From positions 1 to 10,257 of the forward strand of contig JADGRS010000077.1 in assembly GCA_017880705.1 (NCBI GenBank): 10,257 bases of DNA. Direction: 5' to 3'. Below, piece after piece: positions 1 through 5,714 of the stretch. A program made the translations under genes and the position numbers. This DNA is from Burkholderiales bacterium. Its GTDB lineage: Bacteria; Pseudomonadota; Gammaproteobacteria; Burkholderiales; Usitatibacteraceae. The notes under the pieces are model-generated. The model had not been told where the DNA came from. It made no database searches and saw only the letters and a program-made list of their open reading frames with translations. Positions within the stretch are counted from its first letter, which is position 1. Every line of letters begins with the position of its first letter.

Positions 1-486
1 CTCTATCGCGAGGCGGCGCTCCTCGACGCGTGGAAGCTCGACGATTGGCTCGCCTTGCTGACGGACGATGCGCGCTATCGCATCCCCTCGAACGACGCGC
101 CCGATTCCGATCCCGCGAGCGCGCTCTTCCTCATCGCCGACGACATCCACCGCCTTCGCGGCCGCGTCGCGCGCCTGAAGGATCCCCAGGCGCACGCAGA
201 GTTTCCGCACTCGCGCACGCGGCGAATGATCACCAACGTGAGGATCGAGGAATTGGTGCCAGGTACGCATTCGGAATTCGTACCTGACACCAATTCTTCT
301 GAATTCACGGTTCACGCCAACTTCACCGTCCACCGCTTCCGCCGCGGCGAGCGGGTTAGCCAGTTCGTCGGGCGCTATCGCTACCGGCTGCGGATCGTGG
401 ATGGATCGATGAGGATCGCGCTGCGCGAGGCGATCCTCGACTCCGAGGAGCTAGGCGGCCTTGGCGCGGTGAGCTTCATCCTCTGA
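1..486 (+). CDS. Aromatic ring-hydroxylating dioxygenase, beta (small) subunit, C-terminal part
   Basis: The frame is open from base 1 and the start lies upstream of the window, so 161 residues plus the stop are visible. The text has the features of the small subunit of Rieske ring-hydroxylating oxygenases (cone-shaped alpha+beta, NTF2-like fold): EAALLDAWKLDDWLALLTDD near the visible start, then RYRIP, then an ADDIHRLRGRVARL helix, then SRTRRMITNV, and HANFTVHRFRRG and VGRYRYRLR strands. This subunit is structural and pairs with a catalytic alpha subunit, which should lie upstream. Residues 84-99 of the visible part are encoded by a 47-nt palindrome and look like an insertion between the conserved ITNVRIEE strand and the next VHANFTVHR strand. 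The reading frame survives the insert. The last 36 bp overlap the convergent amidohydrolase gene. The family is confident; the substrate is unknown. Confidence 0.88.
   Translation, partial: LYREAALLDAWKLDDWLALLTDDARYRIPSNDAPDSDPASALFLIADDIHRLRGRVARLKDPQAHAEFPHSRTRRMITNVRIEELVPGTHSEFVPDTNSSEFTVHANFTVHRFRRGERVSQFVGRYRYRLRIVDGSMRIALREAILDSEELGGLGAVSFIL
250..296. repeat. 47-nt REP-like palindrome inside a coding region
   Basis: Two 23-nt arms (250-272 and 274-296) are inverted copies around a single central base, with only two mismatched positions (259/287 and 268/278). Each arm carries the core GGTGYCAGGTACG flanked by AATTC/GAATT. The right arm read on the minus strand contains GTGTCAGGTACG, which recurs exactly at 2831-2842. 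It lies within the dioxygenase small-subunit gene, in frame, and contributes the residues LVPGTHSEFVPDTNS. The palindrome, short core and scattered copies are what REP/RAYT-type or MITE-like elements look like. No transposase is in the window, so the family assignment is inference. Confidence 0.75.
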
Positions 487-1482
487 CCCCGGCGCGAGCC
501 GCAGCAGCCGCTCGGCGTTCCCGTGGAAGATCTTCGCTCGGTCGGCTTCCGATAGCTCCAGCGACTCGATCACCTTGATCGTCTCGCGGATGTACATCGG
601 GCCTTTCTCCGGGTCGAAGGGCGCGTCGGAGGCGAACACGGTCTTGTCGGCGCCGAAGAACGCCATTCCGCACTCGGTCGCCGCCTTCGAGCCGAACACC
701 GCCGTGTCCGCGTAGAACATCTTGAAGTAGTCGAAAGGGCGCTTCTTGATCTTGATCGCGCCCGCGTCGAATCCCGAGGTGCGCGCGCCGAGCTGGTCGA
801 GGCCCGGGCCGATGCGGCCCTCGAAGTAGGGAATCATCGCGCCGTAGTGATGGGTGACGATCTTGATCGCGGGGTGCTTGTCGAAGATGCCCGCGAAGAC
901 GATGCGCGCCATCGCCACGCTCGTCTCGTAGGGCCAGCCGAACGCCCACCACATTTCGTACTGCGATTTCTTCTCGGTGAGGTAGTCGGGGAAGTTGGCG
1001 CCGCGCGCGGGGTGCAGGAAGATGGGCAGGTCGTGGCGCGCCATCGCGTCGAAGATCGGCGCGAACTCCGGAAGGTCGAGGGGCTTGCCGTCGACGTTCG
1101 AGAAGACTTGCACGCCGCGCGCGCCGAGCTCCTTCACGCTGCGCTCGATCTCCTCGAGGCACGAGTCGGGATTGTTCAGCGCCAGCGACGCGATGAAGGT
1201 GGGAAAACGCCGCGGATGCTTCGCGCAGAGTTCCGCCAGGCCGTCGTTGCACACGCGCGCGAGCTCGGGGCTTTCCTTCGGGCCGGCGAGGGCCTCGATG
1301 GGCGGCATGCCCGCCGAAAGCACCTGGCAGTAGTCGTCGAAGCGGTCCATCACGCGGAAGCGCTCGTCGAGGTCGTAGAGCATCGGCACTTCGCGCATGC
1401 GTTTGCCGATGTCCTTGTAGTCGCCGATGCGCTCGAAGAACTTGAGCGGCATCACGTGGTTGAAGATGTCGACCTTGCGCAT
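451..1482 (-). CDS. Amidohydrolase-family (ACMSD-like) metal-dependent hydrolase/decarboxylase
   Basis: The protein has 343 residues, starting at MRKVDIFNHVMP. It is a TIM-barrel of the amidohydrolase-2 / aminocarboxymuconate-semialdehyde decarboxylase group, whose members hydrolyse or decarboxylate ring-cleavage products and related acids. Visible landmarks are H9 in the first strand, H157 in IFLHPARG, H211 (or H212) in VTHHYGAMIPYFEGRI and D286 in ASDAPFD. These line up with the ACMSD metal ligands and catalytic residues. The usual D-x-H-x-H opening reads D-I-F-N-H, so the first of the two histidines is Phe7. The frame stays open far upstream (to 2496) only because GC-rich DNA lacks stops. 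The start at 1482 is chosen because homology-like sequence begins exactly there, 24 bp from the divergent GST start. The 3' end overlaps the dioxygenase gene by 36 bp. A role in aromatic catabolism fits the neighbours but is inferred. Confidence 0.85.
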   Translation of the reverse strand: MRKVDIFNHVMPLKFFERIGDYKDIGKRMREVPMLYDLDERFRVMDRFDDYCQVLSAGMPPIEALAGPKESPELARVCNDGLAELCAKHPRRFPTFIASLALNNPDSCLEEIERSVKELGARGVQVFSNVDGKPLDLPEFAPIFDAMARHDLPIFLHPARGANFPDYLTEKKSQYEMWWAFGWPYETSVAMARIVFAGIFDKHPAIKIVTHHYGAMIPYFEGRIGPGLDQLGARTSGFDAGAIKIKKRPFDYFKMFYADTAVFGSKAATECGMAFFGADKTVFASDAPFDPEKGPMYIRETIKVIESLELSEADRAKIFHGNAERLLRLAPGSEDEAHRAKAA

Positions 1483-1506
1483 GATTTTTATTTTACACTG
1501 CCCGCA
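1483..1506. promoter_or_regulatory. 24-bp divergent spacer between amidohydrolase and GST genes
   Basis: Only 24 bp separate the two start codons. The spacer is a small AT-rich island (GATTTTTATTTTACACTGCC) in GC-rich surroundings. It contains a -10-like TAAAAT on the minus strand and TACACT on the plus strand, but no convincing -35 box at proper spacing and no Shine-Dalgarno for either gene. If both promoters lie here they must overlap, the -35 boxes must sit inside the opposite genes, and transcripts would be leaderless or nearly so. This is weak evidence for specific boxes; the AT-rich spacer itself is plain. Confidence 0.35.
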
Positions 1507-2121
1507 ATGGTCCTCATCGGCATGCTCGACTCTCCCTACGTGCGGCGCTGCGCTGTTTCCCTGAAGCTCATGGACGTCGCGTTCGAGCACCGGCCGCTGT
1601 CGGTGTTCCGCAACTTCGACGAGTTCCGCAAGGTGAATCCAGTCGTGAAGGCGCCGACGCTCGTTTGCAGCGACGGCACGGTGATCATGGATTCGACGCT
1701 CATCCTCGATTACGTCGAGGCGACGCTGCCCGAGGAGCGGCGGCTGCTGCCCGCGAGGCTCGACGCGCGGCGCCGGGCCCTGCACGTCATCGGCTTCGCC
1801 CTCGCTGCGGCGGACAAGTGCGTGTCGATCGTCTACGAGAAGGAGCAGCGGCCGAAGGAGAAGCTCCACCAGGCGTGGCTCGACCGCGTCATCGGCCAGG
1901 CGAACACCGCTTTCACGGAGCTCGAGGCCATGATGGCGGGCGCGCGGCCGTGGCTGCAGGGCGATCGCCTCACCGCGGCCGACGTAATGACCGCGATCGC
2001 GTGGCGTTTCGGCCAGTACTACAACGCGGCGGAAATTCCCGCGGCGAAATATCCCGCGCTCGTCGCCTATTCGAAGCGCGCCGAAGCGCTTCCGGAATTC
2101 CTTTCCACACCCCTCGACTAG
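1507..2121 (+). CDS. Glutathione S-transferase family protein
   Basis: The protein has 204 residues. The N-terminal thioredoxin-like domain (about 1-75) has S9 in the LDSPYVRR motif as the candidate glutathione-activating residue, the cis-proline P50 in KAPTLV, and the D62-S63 pair that normally binds the gamma-glutamyl part of glutathione. The helical C-terminal domain (about 85-204) carries the N-capping-box helix LTAADVMTAIAW at 155-166. The length is ordinary for a bacterial GST. The start ATG at 1507 is the only one that leaves a complete GST fold. The frame is open upstream, but that text is the reverse of the amidohydrolase gene. The stop is 7 bp before the dienelactone hydrolase start, so the two are probably co-transcribed. 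GSTs beside dioxygenase and hydrolase genes often serve isomerisation, ring-opening or dehalogenation of pathway intermediates. The actual substrate is not known. Confidence 0.88.
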   Translation: MVLIGMLDSPYVRRCAVSLKLMDVAFEHRPLSVFRNFDEFRKVNPVVKAPTLVCSDGTVIMDSTLILDYVEATLPEERRLLPARLDARRRALHVIGFALAAADKCVSIVYEKEQRPKEKLHQAWLDRVIGQANTAFTELEAMMAGARPWLQGDRLTAADVMTAIAWRFGQYYNAAEIPAAKYPALVAYSKRAEALPEFLSTPLD

Positions 2122-2128
2122 GATCGCC

Positions 2129-2824
2129 ATGAGCTCCCAATGGATCGACGTCGCCGCGAAGAGCGGCGGCAAGTACGGCGCGTACCTCTCGCTTCCTCCC
2201 GCCGGGAAGGGGCCTGGTCTCGTGGTCTTCCAGGAAATCTTCGGCGTGAACCGCCACATCCGCGCGGTCGCCGACCAGTACGCGCTCGACGGCTTCGTCG
2301 TGCTTGCGCCGGATCTTTTCTGGCGCGATGCGCCGCGGGTCGAGCTGGGATACGAGGGCGCGGATCGCGAGCGCGCGCTCGTGCTCATGAAGGGCGCCGA
2401 TCCGAAGCTCCTCGCCGAGGACATCAAGACCACGGTCGCGGCGCTGCGCGCGCGCCCGGAGACGGTGGGCAAGGTGGGCGCGCTCGGATACTGCATGGGC
2501 GGGCGCCTCGCCTATTTCGCGGCCGCCACGGCGGGCGTGGACGCGGCCTCGAGCTTCTATGGCGGCGGAATCCAGGACCATCTCGATCGCGTCGCGTCGA
2601 TCTCCTGCCCGATGCAATTCCACTACGGCGCGAAGGACACGGCGATCCCGATGGAGGCCGTGGAGAAGGTGAAGGCCGCGTTCGCGGGAAAGAAGGCCGA
2701 GTTCTGGATCTATCCCGACGCCGGCCACGGTTTCAATTGCTGGGACCGCTCCGCATATCACGCGCCGTCCTCCGCGCTCTCCCACGGCCGCACGCTGGCC
2801 TTCCTCGTGCCCGCGCTCTTCTAA
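2129..2824 (+). CDS. Dienelactone hydrolase family protein
   Basis: The protein has 231 residues, an alpha/beta hydrolase of the carboxymethylenebutenolidase type, which opens dienelactone to maleylacetate in chlorocatechol-type pathways. The full catalytic set is visible at family-typical positions: nucleophile C122 in GYCMGG, D170 in GAKDTAIP and H200 in DAGHGF, with E36 in QEIFG, the residue that in characterised DLH holds the Cys in its resting state. FQEIFGVNRHIRAVADQYA and APDLFWR are also family-typical. Family length is normal (about 230-240). It follows the GST by 7 bp and is probably the second gene of that unit. Its TAA interlocks with the TAG of the convergent DinB gene (2821-2823), leaving no room for an intergenic terminator. 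Cytoplasmic, no signal peptide. Many members of this family act on other esters, so dienelactone itself is not proven. Confidence 0.9.
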   Translation: MSSQWIDVAAKSGGKYGAYLSLPPAGKGPGLVVFQEIFGVNRHIRAVADQYALDGFVVLAPDLFWRDAPRVELGYEGADRERALVLMKGADPKLLAEDIKTTVAALRARPETVGKVGALGYCMGGRLAYFAAATAGVDAASSFYGGGIQDHLDRVASISCPMQFHYGAKDTAIPMEAVEKVKAAFAGKKAEFWIYPDAGHGFNCWDRSAYHAPSSALSHGRTLAFLVPALF

Positions 2825-3429
2825 AAATTCGTGTCAGGTACGGATTTCCAGATCTCGTCTTCGGAGAACCCCAGCTCGGCGAAGTCCGCGGCGCGCAGGT
2901 GCGCCTCGCCCGCGCAGTAGAACTCGTCGAGCTGCGGCGGCTTGATGCGCGTGCCCGCGAGCATGGCGTGGACCTGGCCGCGGTGGTGGATGTCGTGCTG
3001 GAAGAGGTGCGCGAGGATGCGACGCAGGCTGTCGCGCTGGATGCCCTGGCGGCGCGGCAAGAGGATCGCCGCGTCGAGCTCGCGATCGCCGATCCCGTTG
3101 CAGAGCGCGACGAGGCGGCGGTCTACCGCATGCTGCTCGCGCGAGATGTCGGCGCAGGTCTCGAAGGGCTCCTCGGGCTCGAAGTGCCGCGCGGCATTCT
3201 CGTGGGGCGGCAACCCCGCGAGGCTGCGCTCGAGAATCTCCACGTAGTACCAGTCCACCGTGAGGATGTGGTTCAACGTCGCCTTGATCGACGGGAAGAA
3301 GCTGGTGCGGGGCGCGACGAATTCCTCCTGCGTGAGCGGGCAGCATGCCTTGAGCAGCCGGTGATTCGCCCAGGCGTTGTTGCAGGCCTCGGCGGCGAGG
3401 TGGCGGGCGAGCGAGTGGGGCGATTCCAT
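2821..3429 (-). CDS. DinB / DUF664-type four-helix metal-binding protein
   Basis: The protein has 202 residues from MESPHSLARHL. It is a DinB-fold four-helix bundle: the first helix holds NNAWANHRLL, H54 lies in LNHILTVDWYYVEIL, and H145 and H149 lie in HLFQHDIHHRGQVHAML. This gives the H...H-x3-H metal triad of the family. Related proteins include metal-dependent thiol transferases (mycothiol- or bacillithiol-type), but the function of most bacterial members is unknown. The start is uncertain: an in-frame ATG at 3472-3474 would add 15 residues and would touch the divergent alpha-hydroxy-acid dehydrogenase start. The 3429 start gives the usual N-terminus. The last residues, SVPDTNF, are encoded by a half copy of the palindromic repeat seen at 250-296, so the natural C-terminus has been replaced or extended. 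Confidence 0.82.
   Translation of the reverse strand: MESPHSLARHLAAEACNNAWANHRLLKACCPLTQEEFVAPRTSFFPSIKATLNHILTVDWYYVEILERSLAGLPPHENAARHFEPEEPFETCADISREQHAVDRRLVALCNGIGDRELDAAILLPRRQGIQRDSLRRILAHLFQHDIHHRGQVHAMLAGTRIKPPQLDEFYCAGEAHLRAADFAELGFSEDEIWKSVPDTNF
2825..2847. repeat. Half copy of the palindromic repeat at the end of the DinB gene
   Basis: The 12-nt core GTGTCAGGTACG (2831-2842) matches exactly the right arm of the 250-296 palindrome. It is flanked by AATTC on one side and GGATTT on the other, resembling that arm's AATTG...AATTC flanks. Only one arm is present. It covers the last codons of the minus-strand DinB gene (residues VPDTNF) and abuts both interlocking stop codons at 2821-2824. 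A second copy about 2.5 kb from the first supports a dispersed element rather than a chance palindrome. Confidence 0.65.
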
Positions 3430-3473
3430 GCCGCTATAGTAAAGTTCCCGTTCCCGATACCCAAGCCGCGCCA

Positions 3474-4658
3474 TTGTCCCGTCGCCTACGCAGCATTCTT
3501 TCGCTGGACGATTTCGAGCGCGCCGCGCGCCGCCACCTGCCGCGGCCGGTCTTCGCCTATGTGTCGGGCGGCGTCGAGGACAACGCGGCATTGCGCGATA
3601 ACCGCGCCGCGTTCGACGAGCTCGGCTTCGTTCCGCGCGTCCTGATCGACGTCTCGAAGCGCGCCACGGCGACCACGCTCTTCGGCCGCGAATATTCGGT
3701 GCCTTTCGGCATCGCGCCGATGGGCATCAGCGCGCTCTCGGCGTATCGCGGCGATCTCGTGCAGGCCGAGGGCGCGAGGCGATCGAACATTCCGATGATC
3801 ATGAGCGGCTCGTCGCTGATCCGCCTCGAGGAGGTGCGCACGCAATGCCCCGAGACGTGGTTCCAGGCGTACCTGCCGGGCGACGAGGCGAAGATCCTCG
3901 GCCTCATCGATCGCGCCGCAACGGCGGGATTCAAGACGCTCGTCGTCACCGTCGACGTCGCGGTGCTCTCCAATCGCGAGAACAACATCCGCGCGGGCTT
4001 CTCGACGCCGCTTCGGCCCAGCCTGCGCCTCGCGTGGGACGGCATCACCCATCCGCGGTGGCTCTTCGGCAACGCGCTGCGCACCATCTGGAACCATGGC
4101 ATGCCCCACTTCGAGAATTCCTTCGCCACGCGCGGCGCGCCGATCCTCGCGCGGGACGTGGAGCGCGATTTCTCGAAGAAGGACCATCTCGATTGGACGC
4201 ACCTCGCGCTCATCCGCAAGCGCTGGCAGGGGCGCCTCGTGGTGAAGGGCGTGATGAGCCCGGAGGATGCGCGCATCGCCCGCGAAAGCGGCATCGACGG
4301 CGTGATCGTCTCCAATCACGGCGGACGCCAGCTCGACCACACCGTGTCGCCCTTGCGCGTGCTGCCTTCGATCGTCGCTGCCGCGGGCGCAATCCCGGTG
4401 ATGATGGATAGCGGCATCCGCCGTGGCACCGACGTCATGAAGGCGCTCGCGCTCGGCGCCTCGTTCGTCTTCGTCGGGCGGCCGTTCAACTACGCCGCAT
4501 CGATCGCCGGCGTCGAAGGCGTGCAGCACGCCTATTCGATTCTTCAGGGCGAGCTCTATCGCGGCATGGCGCAACTCGGCATCAAGTCCGTCGGAGAGCT
4601 CGGCCCCGCGAAGCTCATGCGCATCGCCGGCGTGCGTGCGCCGGGGATGCCGGTATAG
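3474..4658 (+). CDS. FMN-dependent alpha-hydroxy-acid dehydrogenase (L-lactate/mandelate dehydrogenase family)
   Basis: The protein has 394 residues, the usual length for the LldD/mandelate dehydrogenase/glycolate oxidase family, which oxidises (S)-2-hydroxy acids to 2-oxo acids using FMN. Active-site landmarks are present: Y29 in FAYVSGG, the FMN-site stretch APMGISAL, Y133 in FQAYLPGD, the base H282 with R285 in SNHGGRQLD, and the phosphate-binding DSGIRRGTDVMKALALGA. The insert around residues 175-235 (RAGFSTPLRPSLRL...HGMPHFENSF) is where membrane-bound members carry their membrane-binding segment, so electrons may pass to the quinone pool. The start is TTG at 3474, because SRRLRSILSLDDFERAARRH is the normal family N-terminus and no ATG or GTG lies nearby in frame. 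It starts 44 bp from the divergent DinB gene. Lactate, mandelate or another hydroxy acid cannot be distinguished from this reading. Confidence 0.9.
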   Translation: MSRRLRSILSLDDFERAARRHLPRPVFAYVSGGVEDNAALRDNRAAFDELGFVPRVLIDVSKRATATTLFGREYSVPFGIAPMGISALSAYRGDLVQAEGARRSNIPMIMSGSSLIRLEEVRTQCPETWFQAYLPGDEAKILGLIDRAATAGFKTLVVTVDVAVLSNRENNIRAGFSTPLRPSLRLAWDGITHPRWLFGNALRTIWNHGMPHFENSFATRGAPILARDVERDFSKKDHLDWTHLALIRKRWQGRLVVKGVMSPEDARIARESGIDGVIVSNHGGRQLDHTVSPLRVLPSIVAAAGAIPVMMDSGIRRGTDVMKALALGASFVFVGRPFNYAASIAGVEGVQHAYSILQGELYRGMAQLGIKSVGELGPAKLMRIAGVRAPGMPV

Positions 4659-4716
4659 ATATATAGATCGTTGTGCTCACGATTTTCGCGTGCGCCAAGG
4701 CGGCTTTGTTGCATTG

Positions 4717-4745
4717 TTGAGACACATTGCGTATCAGAATATGAA
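4717..4745 (+). promoter_or_regulatory. Sigma70-like promoter for the RidA-cytochrome genes
   Basis: The -35 box TTGAGA (4717-4722, 5 of 6 to consensus) and the -10 box TATGAA (4740-4745, 4 of 6) are separated by exactly 17 bp, in an AT-rich stretch. Transcription would begin around 4752, giving a leader of roughly 130 nt before the TTG start at 4880. This is the best promoter match I find in the window, and its direction and location fit the downstream plus-strand cluster. Confidence 0.5.
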
Positions 4746-4866
4746 ACGCTATTGTTTTCTGTGAATTTAGCTGTTAGGTTGCGTCGCATGTAATCCCAAG
4801 TCGCGAAGTCGCGCCGTGTTGGAATGGCCGGCGAGCGAAAGAAGATGGGAAATAAGAAGAATTATT

Positions 4867-4873
4867 GGAGGGG
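4867..4873 (+). promoter_or_regulatory. Shine-Dalgarno that fixes a TTG start
   Basis: GGAGGGG lies 6 nt before the TTG at 4880. The earlier in-frame TTG at 4865 overlaps this motif and would have no ribosome site of its own, so 4880 is the better start. It also places two charged residues just before the hydrophobic signal segment. Confidence 0.65.
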
Positions 4874-4879
4874 ATCGTC

Positions 4880-5620
4880 TTGCGATCGGAATTATCCCGA
4901 TGCCGAATTATTGTGCTGGCGTGCGCGGCAGTTTCCGTGGTGGTGACGGGCTGTTCCGGCATGGACGATACGGTCGGCGGGCGGACGCTCTTCTATAAGC
5001 AGGGTCCCGGCGACCCGCCGTCGCAGATCGAAACCAAGGCCGGAGTTGTCAGCAAGCGCGTGACGCCCGAGGCCGTTGTGGCGTACGCGCCCGCCGCGCC
5101 CACGCCCGTCCGTGAGGCGGCACCGGTAGCAGTCGCTCCGGCCCCCGAGCGCGTCGCTCCTCCCCCCGAGCGCGTCGCTCCGGCCCCCGAGCGCGTGGCA
5201 CCGAAACCAATCCTGGCGCAGGCGTCTCCGGCGGCGCCATCGAGCGCTCCGAGAAGCGATCTCCCCTCGACCGATCTCTTCAACCGTTATACCCAGGCCA
5301 CTCGCTACGGCGACCTGCTGTTCGTCTCCGGGCAGATCGCCGTCGATCCGCGCACCGGTGCCTTCAATGGCGACCAGGATATCGAGGCGCAAACGCGGCA
5401 GGTGCTGGAGAACATTCGCGCCATCCTCGAAAGCAACCGCTTGACGATGGCGAACGTGGTCTCCACCACGGTGTTCCTTGCGAACATCAGCCAGTTCACT
5501 GCCATGGACGGCGCCTATCACGGCTATTTCAAGGGCACTCCACCGGCGCGCACGGTGGTGGAGGTGTCCCACTTGCCGCGCGGCGCGCTGGTGGAGATCT
5601 CGTTGATTGCCGGAAGATGA
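4880..5620 (+). CDS. Predicted lipoprotein with Pro-rich linker and C-terminal RidA (YjgF/UK114) domain
   Basis: The protein has 246 residues from a TTG start. Residues 1-25 form a lipoprotein signal: basic N-terminus, hydrophobic core IIVLACAAVSVVV, and lipobox VTGC with C25 as the lipidated cysteine. Residues 26-70 have no recognised domain. Residues 71-125 are a Pro/Ala-rich linker containing three VAPxPER heptads. Residues 131-246 are a complete RidA domain: Y137 in RYTQATRYG, SGQIAVDPRTG, the helix IEAQTRQVLENIRAILE, and the signature PARTVVEVSHLPRGALVEI. R224 and E239 have the same 15-residue spacing as the substrate-binding Arg105 and Glu120 of E. coli RidA. RidA proteins normally deaminate reactive enamines/imines in the cytoplasm, whereas this one appears anchored in the cell envelope. 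It is the first gene of the cytochrome run. Its function there is unknown; imine deaminase, metabolite sensor, or structural use of the trimeric fold are all possible. Confidence 0.85.
   Translation: MRSELSRCRIIVLACAAVSVVVTGCSGMDDTVGGRTLFYKQGPGDPPSQIETKAGVVSKRVTPEAVVAYAPAAPTPVREAAPVAVAPAPERVAPPPERVAPAPERVAPKPILAQASPAAPSSAPRSDLPSTDLFNRYTQATRYGDLLFVSGQIAVDPRTGAFNGDQDIEAQTRQVLENIRAILESNRLTMANVVSTTVFLANISQFTAMDGAYHGYFKGTPPARTVVEVSHLPRGALVEISLIAGR
5132..5194 (+). repeat. Three tandem 21-nt repeats in the RidA lipoprotein linker
   Basis: Units at 5132-5152, 5153-5173 and 5174-5194 each encode VAPxPER. Units 1 and 3 are identical (GTCGCTCCGGCCCCCGAGCG plus C), and unit 2 differs at two bases. A degenerate fourth start (GTGGCACCG, VAPKP) follows. 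The repeat keeps the frame and lengthens the linker between the lipid anchor and the RidA domain. Unit number may vary between strains by slippage. Confidence 0.85.
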
Positions 5621-5701
5621 AGACGAACCGAACTGCGAGGGAAATGTTCTCGGCGGTGCAGGCGGGCGCTTGCGAGCCCTTGGTATTGGGTACCTTAAAA
5701 C

Positions 5702-5710
5702 GAGGAGGGA
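5702..5710 (+). promoter_or_regulatory. Shine-Dalgarno that fixes a GTG start
   Basis: GAGGAGGGA lies directly before the GTG at 5715 (4-5 nt gap). The frame is open upstream into the end of the RidA gene, but only the 5715 start gives a normal signal peptide. Confidence 0.65.
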
Positions 5711-5714
5711 CGAC

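Larger units (their letters stand above)
4659..4879. other. 221-bp AT-richer intergenic region upstream of the cytochrome locus
   Basis: No plausible gene is visible. The base composition falls well below that of the flanking genes (runs such as TATAGATATATAGATC at the start and AATTTAGCTGTTAGG further on). It contains the promoter at 4717-4745 and ends in a strong Shine-Dalgarno for the RidA gene. The dodecamer GGCTTTGTTGCA at 4702-4713 resembles the outer end of IS5/IS903-type inverted repeats, but no partner end or transposase is nearby. I see no good terminator hairpin with a T-run for the upstream gene. Confidence 0.6.

Noticed and set aside
847..1506. Upstream extension of the GST frame
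   Set aside because: This is the complement of the amidohydrolase gene. The GST fold starts exactly at ATG 1507.
451..2496. A 681-codon minus-strand frame reaching from the amidohydrolase to the dienelactone hydrolase region
   Set aside because: Only the part from 1482 down reads as an amidohydrolase. The remainder is Arg/Ser/Pro-rich antisense text of the GST and hydrolase genes.
2140..3645. A 501-codon plus-strand frame
   Set aside because: Its composition is Arg-rich with no domain, and it overlaps three well-supported genes in other frames.
4627..4644. A perfect 6-bp stem (CCGGCG/CGCCGG) near the end of the dehydrogenase gene, considered as a terminator
   Set aside because: It lies inside the coding sequence and has no T-run after it.
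4865..4879. Earlier TTG start for the RidA lipoprotein
   Set aside because: It overlaps the Shine-Dalgarno and has no ribosome site upstream; the 4880 start is better.
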